From Novosphingobium sp. (GTDB taxonomy: Bacteria > Pseudomonadota > Alphaproteobacteria > Sphingomonadales > Sphingomonadaceae): DNA of 64,000 nt. The first letter of the stretch is position 1, and each line of letters opens with the position of its first letter. The notes under the pieces are model-generated. The model ran no database searches. It was given only the letters and a program-made list of their open reading frames with translations, and was not told the DNA's origin. The stretch spans positions 1 to 64,000 of the forward strand of contig NZ_JAIEPN010000051.1 of the NCBI RefSeq assembly GCF_019748365.1. The letters run 5' to 3'. Shown here piece by piece: positions 19,045-27,512 of the stretch. The translations under genes and the position numbers were made by a program.

Positions 19045-19773
19045 TCATACGCCCTTTATGGCGCTCGCGATCAAGGCCGCAACGACGATCTCTAGCACGA
19101 TGAACAAAGCGGGATAGCTACCAAGAGTGCGATCAATCAGCCCGGACACGATCCGCCCCGCCGCCATACCCGCCGAAGCCACCGCCAGTGCGAGCAGGAT
19201 ACCATCCGAAACACCGGGTCGCACAAGGCTGAATAGCAGCAGGCCCGCAACCGCGAGTGGGAAACCGCCATAAACCGCGCGGATCTCGTTGCGGCTGTCG
19301 GCTTGGCTGGCCTCGATCCCGAAACCGGCCAGAAGATTGTGCGGTCGCGTGAGCGCTGCCACGCCGATCAAGCCGTAAAACAAGGCTGCCGCAAGCACGC
19401 CGAACATGGCCCATGCCGCTCCTTGAAACGCCAGCCAACTGGCGATGGCCAGCACCGGCAGGCCGATCAAGTCCGCAATCGCAATGCTGCGCAGCGCCGC
19501 AGGCGCACCTGCGCGCCACCAGATCACGACGAACGAGCCCATGCTGATCCCCACCGCAACAACGGCCAGCCGCCGCACCCCGGGATCAAGTACGGCCCAG
19601 ACGCACACAACCACGATCACCAGAAACAGCGCCGCGCGGTGATGCATCAAGGTGAAGCCGCTAGAACCCGGCTCGACGCCATACATCCGCGAAATCAGTG
19701 CAGGCTGGAACAGCGCGAGCGCGGGCATGGCGTGGACGAGGCCAAGCAGCGCCCAGCACAGCCCGGCAATCAT
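19045..19773 (-). CDS. Integral membrane protein, fused halves with DUF4345-like C-terminus
   Basis: A 242-residue hydrophobic protein with about seven or eight predicted membrane helices. The N-terminal half has MHAMPALALFQPALISRMYGV-like and LMHHRAALFLVIV motifs. The C-terminal half (from about residue 115) has RNEIRAVYGGFPLAVAGLLL, the typical signature of DUF4345 four-helix proteins. It therefore looks like two short membrane modules joined. It is 35 bp upstream of cobT on the same strand, but no functional link is evident and there is no charged transport motif. Function unknown. Confidence 0.72.
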   Translation of the reverse strand: MIAGLCWALLGLVHAMPALALFQPALISRMYGVEPGSSGFTLMHHRAALFLVIVVVCVWAVLDPGVRRLAVVAVGISMGSFVVIWWRAGAPAALRSIAIADLIGLPVLAIASWLAFQGAAWAMFGVLAAALFYGLIGVAALTRPHNLLAGFGIEASQADSRNEIRAVYGGFPLAVAGLLLFSLVRPGVSDGILLALAVASAGMAAGRIVSGLIDRTLGSYPALFIVLEIVVAALIASAIKGV

Positions 19774-19866
19774 GGCACAAGTTCCCTGACCGCGCCTGCC
19801 GGGCTGCTGCTGATCATGCCGTTCATCTGCACCTGTCGCCCAACCGGATCAGCCGATCGCCTGAAT

Positions 19867-20520
19867 TCACCCTATCGACTGCCCCGTCTTGGCCCAGTCC
19901 GCAAGAAAGCCCTCGATGCCCTTTTCGGTCAGGACATGCTTGAACAGGCCCTTGATCACGGCGGGCGGCGCGGTGATCACGTCGGCGCCGATCTTGGCGC
20001 TTTCGAGCACGTGGACGCCGTGGCGGATCGAGGCGACGAGGATCTCGGTGCCGAACGCGTAGTTGTCGTAGATCAGGCGGATATCGCGGATGAGGTCCAT
20101 GCCGTCGAAGCCATTGTCGTCATGCCGGCCGACGAAAGGCGAGACGAACGTCGCGCCGGCCTTGGCCGCCAGCAGCGCCTGATTGGCCGAGAAGCACAGC
20201 GTGACGTTGACCATCGTGCCCTCGCCCGTCAGCGCCTTGCAGGTCTTAAGGCCGTCGATGGTGAGCGGCACCTTGATGCAGACGTTGTCCGCGATCTTCC
20301 GCAGCACTTCCGCCTCGCGCATCATGCCTGCGTGATCGAGCGCGACCACTTCAGCGGAAACCGGACCACTGGTGAGCCCGCAGATCTCGCGCGTCACCTC
20401 GATGAAGTCGCGCCCCGCCTTCGCAATCAGCGAGGGATTGGTGGTCACGCCGTCGAGCAGACCGGTCGAGGCAAGGTCGGCAATCTCGGCAGTATCGGCG
20501 GTGTCGACGAAAAACTTCAT
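19867..20520 (-). CDS. Fructose-6-phosphate aldolase/transaldolase (TalC type)
   Basis: A 217-residue small transaldolase-family protein starting [17 protein letters not shown], with TTNPSLIAK for substrate binding and the Schiff-base lysine in VCIKVPLT. Also visible are [31 protein letters not shown] and [22 protein letters not shown]. The length matches the short FSA/TalC group. The choice between true transaldolase in the pentose-phosphate pathway and fructose-6-phosphate aldolase cannot be made from these motifs. It is divergent from priA across 133 bp. Confidence 0.92.
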   Translation of the reverse strand: MKFFVDTADTAEIADLASTGLLDGVTTNPSLIAKAGRDFIEVTREICGLTSGPVSAEVVALDHAGMMREAEVLRKIADNVCIKVPLTIDGLKTCKALTGEGTMVNVTLCFSANQALLAAKAGATFVSPFVGRHDDNGFDGMDLIRDIRLIYDNYAFGTEILVASIRHGVHVLESAKIGADVITAPPAVIKGLFKHVLTEKGIEGFLADWAKTGQSIG

Positions 20521-20653
20521 GGGAGGCGTGTCCTGTATGCGATTCTGCGAACCCTATAGCGCGAGGGTGGGCGCTGTGTAGCCTGTCATTCTTCCACCCT
20601 TTCGAACATGGGCGGGCTTTGCCCCGGCGGACGGCAGTGCCTAGATGGGGTGC

Positions 20654-22831
20654 ATGACCCGCGTGCGCTGCATCGTCTTCAATGCCGCTCTCGGCGCGCT
20701 CGACTACCGGGTGCCCGAGGGGATGGATGCGCCGCCTGGCAGCGTCGTGGTGCTGCCGCTGGGGCCGCGCCAGATCCTGGGCGTGGTCTGGGATGAAGGC
20801 GACTTGCCGGGGGACGAAGCAAATGCCCCTTGGCCCGAACACAAATTGCGTGCGGTTCTCGAGGTGCTTCCAGTGCCGCCGCTGCCGGTGGCACTGCGCC
20901 GGCTGATCGCGTGGACGGCAGACTACTACCTCGCGCCGCTCTCCGCCGTGGCGCGCATGGCCTTGTCGAGCAGCGCGGCGCTGAAAGGCAGCGGCACCGT
21001 CACCGAATACCGGCTGACCGGCGAGGAACCGGCGAGGATGACGCCGCAGCGGCTTCAGGCGCTCGATCTGTTGCAGGGCGAGCAGGCCACGATGCGCGAG
21101 CTGGCGGAGATCGCCGGTGTTTCGGAAGGCGTGCTGCGCGGCATGCTCGGGCAAGGACTGCTGGAGCCCGTGCTGGTCGACAGCGACCGGCCCTACCCCG
21201 CGCCCGATCCGCAATTTGCAGCACCCGCACTGGCCGAGCAGCAGGCCGAAGCGGCAGCCGAGATGGTGGCGGCGGTCAAGGCTCACACTTTCCAGCCGTT
21301 CCTGCTCGATGGCGTGACCGGTTCCGGCAAGACCGAGACCTATTTCGAGGCGGTGGCGGCGGCATTGGAGGCCGGGCGGCAGGTGCTGGTGCTGCTGCCG
21401 GAAATCGCACTGACGGCGGCGTTTCTGGGCCGGTTCGAGGCGCGGTTCGGCGTCGCGCCGGTTACCTGGCATTCCTCGCTCAAGGCGTCCGAGCGGCGGC
21501 GGGCGTGGCGACAGGTGGCGTTCGGCGGGGCGAAAGTGGTGGTCGGCGCGCGCTCGGCGCTGTTCCTGCCGTTTGCCGATCTCGGGCTCGTGGTGGTCGA
21601 CGAAGCGCACGAAGTGGCGTTCAAGCAGGACGACGGGGTGCGCTACAACGCCCGCGATGTGGCGGTGATGCGCGGGCACTTCGAACAGGTGCCGGTGGTG
21701 CTGGCAAGCGCGACCCCGGCGCTCGAAAGCCTCCAGATGGCCGAGGCCGGGCGCTACAAGCGGCTGGTGCTGCCAAGCCGCTTCGGCGGAGCACAGCTGC
21801 CGAAGATCGAGGTGGTCAACCTCACCGAACTGCAGCCGCCGCGCGGGCGCTGGCTGGCGCCGCCACTGGTCGAGGCCTTGGCGGACCGGCTGGACAAGGG
21901 CGAGCAGAGCCTCTTGTTCCTCAACCGCCGCGGCTATGCGCCGCTGACGCTGTGCCGGCATTGCGGCTTCCGCTTCAAGTGCCCCAACTGCTCGGCCTGG
22001 CTCGTGGAGCACCGGCTATCGCAGCGCCTTGCCTGCCATCACTGCGGGCACGAAGTGCCGCCGCCGCCGGTCTGCCCGGAGTGCGGCGAGCCCGACTGCC
22101 TTGTCGCCTGCGGCCCCGGCGTGGAGCGCATCGCCGATGAAGTGAGCGAGCTGTTGCCGGGCGCGCGGGTGGCGGTCGTCACATCCGATACGCTGGCCAG
22201 CCCCGCCGCTGCCGCCGAGTTCGTCGCGCAGGCGGAGGCGAAAGCAATCGACGTGATCGTCGGCACACAGCTCGTCACCAAGGGCTTCCATTTTCCCGAG
22301 CTCACCTTGGTGGGCGTGGTCGATGCCGATATGGGGCTCGACGGCGGTGACTTGCGCGCGGCGGAGCGAACCTACCAGCAGATCGCGCAAGTGGCCGGGC
22401 GCGCCGGTCGCGGGGCCAAGCCGGGCGAAGTCCTGATCCAGACGCGCCACCCCAAGGCCGCCGTCATCGCCGCACTCGCCAGCGGATCGCGCGATGCCTT
22501 CTACGAAGCCGAAACCGAAGCCCGGCGCGAGGCGGGCGCGCCGCCGTTTGGCCGGTGGGCGGCGATCATCGTCTCGAGCGAGGACGAAGCCGAAGCACGC
22601 GAGGCGGCTCGCGCCATCGGCGGGACCCGGCCAGACGAGCCCGGCGTGCTGATCCTCGGCCCGGCCCCCGCCCCGCTCTCGCTGCTGCGCGGTCGGCACC
22701 GCTACCGCCTGCTGATCGCGGCGCGCCGTTCGGCCGAAGTGCAGAAGCTGATCCGCACATGGCTCGCCCCCTTGCGCTTCCCGCCGGGGGTGCGGGTGGC
22801 GGTCGATATCGACCCCTATTCGTTTGTGTGA
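20654..22831 (+). CDS. priA: Primosomal protein N' (replication restart helicase)
   Basis: About 725 residues from the ATG at 20654 (MTRVRCIVFNAALGALDYRVP). PriA rebuilds the replisome at stalled forks as a 3'-5' helicase. Present are the N-terminal 3'-end binding domain, Walker A DGVTGSGKTE, the DEAH box VVDEAHEVAFKQDDGVRYN and LASATPALES. The paired zinc-binding cysteines are CRHCGFRFKCPNCSAW and CHHCGHEVPPPPVCPECG. Late helicase motifs include GTQLVTKGFHFPELTLVGVVDAD and QVAGRAGRG. It is complete with no sign of damage. Confidence 0.96.
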   Translation: MTRVRCIVFNAALGALDYRVPEGMDAPPGSVVVLPLGPRQILGVVWDEGDLPGDEANAPWPEHKLRAVLEVLPVPPLPVALRRLIAWTADYYLAPLSAVARMALSSSAALKGSGTVTEYRLTGEEPARMTPQRLQALDLLQGEQATMRELAEIAGVSEGVLRGMLGQGLLEPVLVDSDRPYPAPDPQFAAPALAEQQAEAAAEMVAAVKAHTFQPFLLDGVTGSGKTETYFEAVAAALEAGRQVLVLLPEIALTAAFLGRFEARFGVAPVTWHSSLKASERRRAWRQVAFGGAKVVVGARSALFLPFADLGLVVVDEAHEVAFKQDDGVRYNARDVAVMRGHFEQVPVVLASATPALESLQMAEAGRYKRLVLPSRFGGAQLPKIEVVNLTELQPPRGRWLAPPLVEALADRLDKGEQSLLFLNRRGYAPLTLCRHCGFRFKCPNCSAWLVEHRLSQRLACHHCGHEVPPPPVCPECGEPDCLVACGPGVERIADEVSELLPGARVAVVTSDTLASPAAAAEFVAQAEAKAIDVIVGTQLVTKGFHFPELTLVGVVDADMGLDGGDLRAAERTYQQIAQVAGRAGRGAKPGEVLIQTRHPKAAVIAALASGSRDAFYEAETEARREAGAPPFGRWAAIIVSSEDEAEAREAARAIGGTRPDEPGVLILGPAPAPLSLLRGRHRYRLLIAARRSAEVQKLIRTWLAPLRFPPGVRVAVDIDPYSFV

Positions 22832-22843
22832 AGATCCAACAGG

Positions 22844-22858
22844 TTGACACTGTTGACA
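22844..22858 (+). promoter_or_regulatory. Tandem TTGACA boxes upstream of serine hydrolase
   Basis: Two perfect TTGACA hexamers lie three bases apart (22844-22849 and 22853-22858), just after priA, at the start of an unusually AT-rich stretch (22832-23060). They match the sigma-70 -35 consensus. A clear -10 at the right distance is less obvious, so this is a weak promoter call for the gene at 23061. Confidence 0.35.
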
Positions 22859-23060
22859 ATGTCCTGATGAAAAAATCCGATCCGGTTTGATCGTTTATTT
22901 TCAATTTCTTGCTGATTGATGCCCGATACAGGTTATTACTTCAGAGTGGTCCTTGTAGGAAAGTGAAATTGATTGTGCCCGGACTGGCGATGGCCTGCTT
23001 GCCAAGCGCTCGCCAGTGGGTTTAGCCTGCCCTTCATCAGGAATCCCGGGGAGCTTTCAG

Positions 23061-24146
23061 ATGCGCGGAACGTCGGTCACGGCACTTGCCTTGCTCCTCT
23101 CGCTAGCCATCGCGCCGAGTGTTCGCGCCGATGCGCTCGATGATGCGGTAAACAGCGAGCTCAAGCGGCAGACCATTCCCGGCCTTGCCGTCGGGATCGA
23201 GCAGGACGGCAAGATCACGCGCCTTTCGGGCTATGGCAGCGCCAATCTCGAATGGCAGGTGCCGGTGACGCCCGACACGCTGTTTCAGACCGGATCGACC
23301 GGCAAGCAGTTCGCCAGCCTCGCGATCCTGATGCTCCAGCAGGAAGGCAAGCTCAGCATCGAGGATCCGATTTCCAAGTATTTTCCGGATGTTCCGGCCA
23401 GCTGGGCGGATATCAAGCTGAAGCACCTGCTTTCGCATACCTCCGGGCTCGAAGACGACTATGCCAAAGTCGATCTGCAGAAGACGCTGCAATGGGACGA
23501 GGTGCGCAAGCTGGTCTACCAGATGCCCAAGACGCGGCCAGCCGGGGCAAAATGGGCCTACTGCAACGCCGCCTACATAATGCTGGGCATGGTGATCGAG
23601 AAACTCACCGGCGCGCCCTATCACCAGTATTTCACCAGCCACATCTTCAAGCCGCTGGGCATGAACGCCACCCGCGACATATCGGAAGCGGACATTATCC
23701 CCGGTCGCGCCTCGGGCTATGAGCGCGAGGGAAGCAAGCTTGGCGCGCCGCTCAAGAACCAGGCATGGGTTTCAACAACGTTCAACCACACCGCTGATGG
23801 CAGTACCTACATCAGCGCGCGCGATTTAACGACCTATATCGCTGCTATGGACGTTCCCAACCCGCCCTTTGCGCCGCTCTGGACCAAGGCCAAGGCCCCG
23901 GTAATCAAGGCCGACCCGGACAAGCCCGCCTATTACGGCATGGGCTGGTTCACCGTCGCCGTGGACGGCACCCCGATCGAATACCACTCCGGCGCATGGC
24001 AGGGCTTCCGCGCCTTCATCATCCACTATCCCAAGCAAAAGACCGGGTTGGTCGTTCTCGTCAATTCGGACATTCCCGAGCCTCGACCGCTGTTTGACAA
24101 GATCATGGCCGCAGCCTTGCCGGGGCTTCCGGTTCCGCCGAACTGA
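23061..24146 (+). CDS. Exported beta-lactamase-family serine hydrolase
   Basis: About 361 residues from the ATG at 23061, with GGGGAGC just upstream. The signal peptide is cleaved near SVRADA. The penicillin-binding-protein/class C beta-lactamase fold is shown by the SxxK nucleophile motif (STGKQF), a YxN motif (YCNAAY) and an HxG triad motif (YHSGAW). Such proteins are periplasmic esterases, peptidases or D-aminopeptidases; true beta-lactamase activity should not be assumed. Its 3' end overlaps the convergent glycerate-kinase-like gene by 44 bp. The region in front is AT-rich and holds possible -35 boxes. Confidence 0.88.
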   Translation: MRGTSVTALALLLSLAIAPSVRADALDDAVNSELKRQTIPGLAVGIEQDGKITRLSGYGSANLEWQVPVTPDTLFQTGSTGKQFASLAILMLQQEGKLSIEDPISKYFPDVPASWADIKLKHLLSHTSGLEDDYAKVDLQKTLQWDEVRKLVYQMPKTRPAGAKWAYCNAAYIMLGMVIEKLTGAPYHQYFTSHIFKPLGMNATRDISEADIIPGRASGYEREGSKLGAPLKNQAWVSTTFNHTADGSTYISARDLTTYIAAMDVPNPPFAPLWTKAKAPVIKADPDKPAYYGMGWFTVAVDGTPIEYHSGAWQGFRAFIIHYPKQKTGLVVLVNSDIPEPRPLFDKIMAAALPGLPVPPN

Positions 24147-25014
24147 CCGGACCGGCAAGGTCCATACTCACGACGGCATGATCCTCGCCAAGCGCGATCA
24201 CGCAGTCCGCCCGGCCCGGCAGATCGGCAAGCAGGTGGCGGGACAGGCGCTCGTAATGCATCACGAAGCGCGCGACTTGCACGTTTGACATGCCGAGCCC
24301 GGTCCTTTCGCGCAGCTTGGCCTCCTGCAATTGCCGCCAGCCGAGCACGGTCTCGAAGCCGGGCGCCTGCAGCATGACCAGCATGTCGGGCGCCTCGAAC
24401 AGCGCGCGATAGGGGCCTGCGAGCGCGGCGTTGACATGGGCGCGCCAGGCGCCGTCCGCATCTTCGTCTGCTTCGAGCCGGTTGACCGGCCGGACAAGGT
24501 CGGCCCCGGACTGGGGCCGTGCGCCGACGCACCAGCCTTCGAACAGGAGCACATCGAGCGGCGCGGCGATCACCGGCCAATCCGCATCAGGCGCGCGGTC
24601 ATCGCGGGCCTTGTCGAAACGCGGGAGGGTGAGGCCGGGCCGGCGGGTGCGGACAGCCTCGATCACCGAGACGCCGAGCGCAACGTCATGCGTACCGGGG
24701 ACGCCGCGGGTGGCGAACAGGGGATGGACAGTGCTCGCGAGATCGCCGCGCTGGGCGCGGGTCAGATAGAGATCATCGAGCGAGAGCGTCGCGGCATGGA
24801 GGCCGTGCTCTTCGCGCAGGAGCACCTCAAGCATCCGGCAGAGCGTGGATTTGCCGCTACCCTGCGAACCGCTCACGCCGACGATCAGCGGGCCGCCCTG
24901 CGCGGCGGCGCGCGCGGCAATGCACGCGGCGAGCGGGCGCCAGTGGGTTTCGATTGTGGCGCTGTAGCTGGCGGGGAGGCCTTCAGCGGCGATCAGATCG
25001 GCGAAGCTCTCCAC
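24103..25014 (-). CDS. D-glycerate 3-kinase-like P-loop kinase
   Basis: About 303 residues from a GTG at 25014, which has GAGGGG about 12 bases upstream; an ATG further upstream would overlap the desaturase gene. The P-loop is VGVSGSQGSGKSTLCRML, with LSLDDLYLTRAQR, HPLFATRGVPGTHD and LPRFDKARDDR. LLFEGWCVGARPQ is the Walker B region. This matches the GLYK/YGR205W kinase group, in which plant members phosphorylate D-glycerate to 3-phosphoglycerate. The substrate in this organism is inferred by family only. It is convergent with, and overlaps, the serine hydrolase. Confidence 0.8.
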   Translation of the reverse strand: MESFADLIAAEGLPASYSATIETHWRPLAACIAARAAAQGGPLIVGVSGSQGSGKSTLCRMLEVLLREEHGLHAATLSLDDLYLTRAQRGDLASTVHPLFATRGVPGTHDVALGVSVIEAVRTRRPGLTLPRFDKARDDRAPDADWPVIAAPLDVLLFEGWCVGARPQSGADLVRPVNRLEADEDADGAWRAHVNAALAGPYRALFEAPDMLVMLQAPGFETVLGWRQLQEAKLRERTGLGMSNVQVARFVMHYERLSRHLLADLPGRADCVIALGEDHAVVSMDLAGPVSSAEPEAPARLRP

Positions 25015-25084
25015 GGCAGATGGCCCCTCACCCGATCCCTGCACGCCTGATCCCTCTTGCCGTGCGCGCAGGCGGCACGAACCG

Positions 25085-26179
25085 CTATCGTCCCGCGCGC
25101 GCCGCCTCGCGGAAGGAGACCATCTCGCGCTGATCTTCATCCCACAAGGCGAGGCGCAAGGTGCCGCAAGCCTCGAGCGCCGTGAAGCGGTTCACATCGC
25201 GCAGATCGGGATGCTTCTCGAGGACTTCGGGCAAGCGATAGAACGGAATCCGGCTGGCCAGATGATGGACGTGATGGACGCCGATGTGGCCGGTGAACCA
25301 CGCCAAGACGGGCGGCAGTTCGAGATAGGAACTGCCGAGCAGCGCCGCATCATGGAATGACCAGTCGGCTTCGCGGTTCCAATGCGCTTCGGGGAACTGA
25401 TGCTGGACGTAGAACAGCCATACGCCGATCGACGCCGCGCTGAGCAGCACGGGGAAGAAGACCAGCGCCGTTACGCCGAAACCCAGGAAATAGACGGGGA
25501 TGGCGAGGAGCAGCGCAGTTGCCGCATTGGTGGCGATGGCGCTGATCCAGTAGATCCATCCTTGCTTCATCAGGCCGATGGGAAGGCGGTGGCGAAGCAA
25601 GAAGAGATAGGCCGGGCCAAGGCCCAGCAGAACCGCGGGATGGCGGTAGAGACGATAGGAGAGCCGCCCCAGGCTTGTGCGTTCCCGGTATTCGCGCAGC
25701 GTCAGCGTGTCGACATCGCCAAAGCCGCGGGCATCGAGATTGCCGGTGGCCGCGTGGTGCTGCGCGTGCGAGCGCCGCCAGCAATCGTAGGGGGTCAGCG
25801 TCAGCGTGCCGAGCGCCCGGCCGATCCAGTCGTTGTTCCCCCGGCGGCGCATGAACGCGCCGTGGCCGCAATCGTGCTGGATGATGAACAGCCGCAGCAG
25901 AAACAGGCCCGCCAGCGGCGTTGCGGCCAGCGCCAGCCAATATCCCGCCTCCACCGCGATCGCGATCAGCGTGAACAAGGCGAGGAACGGCAGCAGGGTA
26001 ATGACGAGTTCCCAGCCGCTGCGGCCGGGGCGCGGATCGCGATACGCCTGCAAATCGCGCATCAGTTTGCGAGGGTCGATGGGCGTGGGTGCAGCGATGT
26101 CGAAACAGTCGCTGTCGTCGATCTTGAGTGCGGTCGCGTTCACATCCCGATCGCTAGTTGCCCGCGCGCAATTTGTCAC
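25085..26179 (-). CDS. Membrane fatty acid desaturase
   Basis: About 364 residues if started at the GTG at 26179; later in-frame starts such as the GTG at 26143 are possible. Histidine boxes that bind the di-iron centre are clear: HDCGHGAFM (HxxxxH type), HAQHHAATG (HxxHH) and VHHVHHLASRIPFYRLP. Hydrophobic segments fit the four-helix desaturase topology. The enzyme inserts a double bond into membrane or CoA-bound fatty acyl chains using oxygen and reduced ferredoxin or cytochrome b5-like donors. No partner gene is adjacent. Confidence 0.88.
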   Translation of the reverse strand: MTNCARATSDRDVNATALKIDDSDCFDIAAPTPIDPRKLMRDLQAYRDPRPGRSGWELVITLLPFLALFTLIAIAVEAGYWLALAATPLAGLFLLRLFIIQHDCGHGAFMRRRGNNDWIGRALGTLTLTPYDCWRRSHAQHHAATGNLDARGFGDVDTLTLREYRERTSLGRLSYRLYRHPAVLLGLGPAYLFLLRHRLPIGLMKQGWIYWISAIATNAATALLLAIPVYFLGFGVTALVFFPVLLSAASIGVWLFYVQHQFPEAHWNREADWSFHDAALLGSSYLELPPVLAWFTGHIGVHHVHHLASRIPFYRLPEVLEKHPDLRDVNRFTALEACGTLRLALWDEDQREMVSFREAARAGR

Positions 26180-26275
26180 GCGGGTTCAGGCATCGTCAGG
26201 AAACGCAAAAAACCATCGGTCCGGGGCGCGGTGACTCCATCGGTGCACCCCGCGCCGGACCGGGAGCCCCTGCCT

Positions 26276-26779
26276 TCAGCCTTCGAGCAGCGCGGCGGCC
26301 TGCAGCAGGCGGTTGCCGTGGTCGGTTTCTTCCTTGCCGTTGGCCCGCAGGAGCGCGGCGGCTTCATCGTTGCCAATGCTGGCAGCCCAGCCTTCGTAGA
26401 GCGTCTCGCCGTCAAACTCGGTCTGGGCGAGCTTGCGCAGCGCGGGCGGAGTGAGTTCACCGATGGGGAAAATGCCGCTGGCGAGGTAGGGGTTCTCGTC
26501 GGCCTCGGGCGGGGTGAAGTCCTCGCCCGTCAGCACCTTGAGCACGGCGGCAGCGCGGCGGGCGTGGAGGAATTCCTCGTCGCCATTGGTGCGCAGCAGA
26601 TCGGCGACCGCGGGGTTCTCGGCACCCGCGGCGGTGGCGCGATAGAGCTCCTTGCTCGCCGCTTCGACAAGGCACATGACCTTGATGTCCATGACCGTGG
26701 GCGCGGTGACAGTGCCGATGTGGGCGAAAGCCTCGCCGATGGTCTGCGGCATTCCCGGCTCGAGCGTGACGGTGGGCAT
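26276..26779 (-). CDS. Ferritin-like (rubrerythrin-fold) protein
   Basis: A 167-residue all-helical protein with metal-ligand pairs DEEFLHARR and KEETDHGNR (two ExxH motifs) and other glutamates in VEAASKELYRA and TEFDGETLYEG, spaced like a four-helix di-iron bundle. The ATG at 26779 has GGGAGACCC upstream. Ferritin-like proteins of this size store iron, consume peroxide or have unknown roles. No catalytic partner is visible. Confidence 0.72.
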   Translation of the reverse strand: MPTVTLEPGMPQTIGEAFAHIGTVTAPTVMDIKVMCLVEAASKELYRATAAGAENPAVADLLRTNGDEEFLHARRAAAVLKVLTGEDFTPPEADENPYLASGIFPIGELTPPALRKLAQTEFDGETLYEGWAASIGNDEAAALLRANGKEETDHGNRLLQAAALLEG

Positions 26780-26859
26780 GAGGGTCTCCCTTGGTGTTCT
26801 GATTCCACGGGAGGGTACATCACGCTCACCAACGATGGGAAGGCAATTTAATCGCGCGG

Positions 26860-27411
26860 CTAAAGGGGCAGGAGCGCGCCTTCGCGCTGGAGCAGCCTGG
26901 CCTTGATCTCAAGCCCCCAGGCATAGCCGCCAAGGCTGCCATCGGTGCGGATCACGCGGTGGCAGGGGATCAGCAGCGAGACATGATTGGCGCCATTGGC
27001 CGAGCCTGCCGCGCGCACCGCGCCGGGGCGGCCGACTTCGGCGGCGAGCTGGGCATAGGTGCGCGTCTCGCCCTTGGGAATGCGGCGCAGCGCTTGCCAC
27101 ACGCTTTCCTGAAAGGGCGTTCCGGCCACATCGACGGGGATATCGGTGAAGTCGATCTCGCCGGGAGCTTCTGCGGCCCTGACGATCCGGGCGAGCAATG
27201 CGGGAAAATCGCCCCCGCCCCGCACCCGTTCCGCCTTCGGAAAGCGCTCGGCAAGCACGGCGGGGTCCTCGCCGAAGGAAAGGCGACAGACGCCCTTGTC
27301 GGTCGCAGCGACAAGCATTGGGCCGAGCGAGGTTGCCGCCACATCCCAGCGGATCACCGTGCCGCGCCCGCCATCGGTCCAGGCGGAGGGGGCGGGTTCG
27401 GTATGGCTCAT
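26860..27411 (-). CDS. ogt: Methylated-DNA--protein-cysteine methyltransferase
   Basis: About 183 residues from MSHTEPAPSAW at 27411. It removes alkyl groups from O6-alkylguanine onto its own cysteine, in LIPCHRVIRTDGSLGGYAWG. The DNA-binding helix-turn-helix region GETRTYAQLAAEVGRPGAVRAAGSANG and the arginine finger are conserved. It corresponds to the C-terminal part of Ada or a stand-alone Ogt, without an AraC-type or phosphotriester-repair domain. A second MGMT-fold protein with no such cysteine lies at 39530. Confidence 0.92.
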   Translation of the reverse strand: MSHTEPAPSAWTDGGRGTVIRWDVAATSLGPMLVAATDKGVCRLSFGEDPAVLAERFPKAERVRGGGDFPALLARIVRAAEAPGEIDFTDIPVDVAGTPFQESVWQALRRIPKGETRTYAQLAAEVGRPGAVRAAGSANGANHVSLLIPCHRVIRTDGSLGGYAWGLEIKARLLQREGALLPL

Positions 27412-27512
27412 GGCGGTGCTCCTGCAGCGTGGTCTGCTACGGCAATAGCGATATCGCGTCCGGTACGCTTCCCGCTGCTTGCGGTGCAATCAATTCCCGG
27501 CAAGAACCGGGG

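Noticed and set aside
20351..22012. 553-residue minus-strand frame antisense to priA
   Set aside because: priA is complete with all helicase and zinc motifs. The antisense frame has no recognisable motifs and includes part of the aldolase gene out of frame.
23061..24146. Antibiotic-resistance beta-lactamase
   Set aside because: The motifs fit the wider serine hydrolase/penicillin-binding family. Nothing shows beta-lactam hydrolysis, and such genes are usually housekeeping esterases or peptidases.
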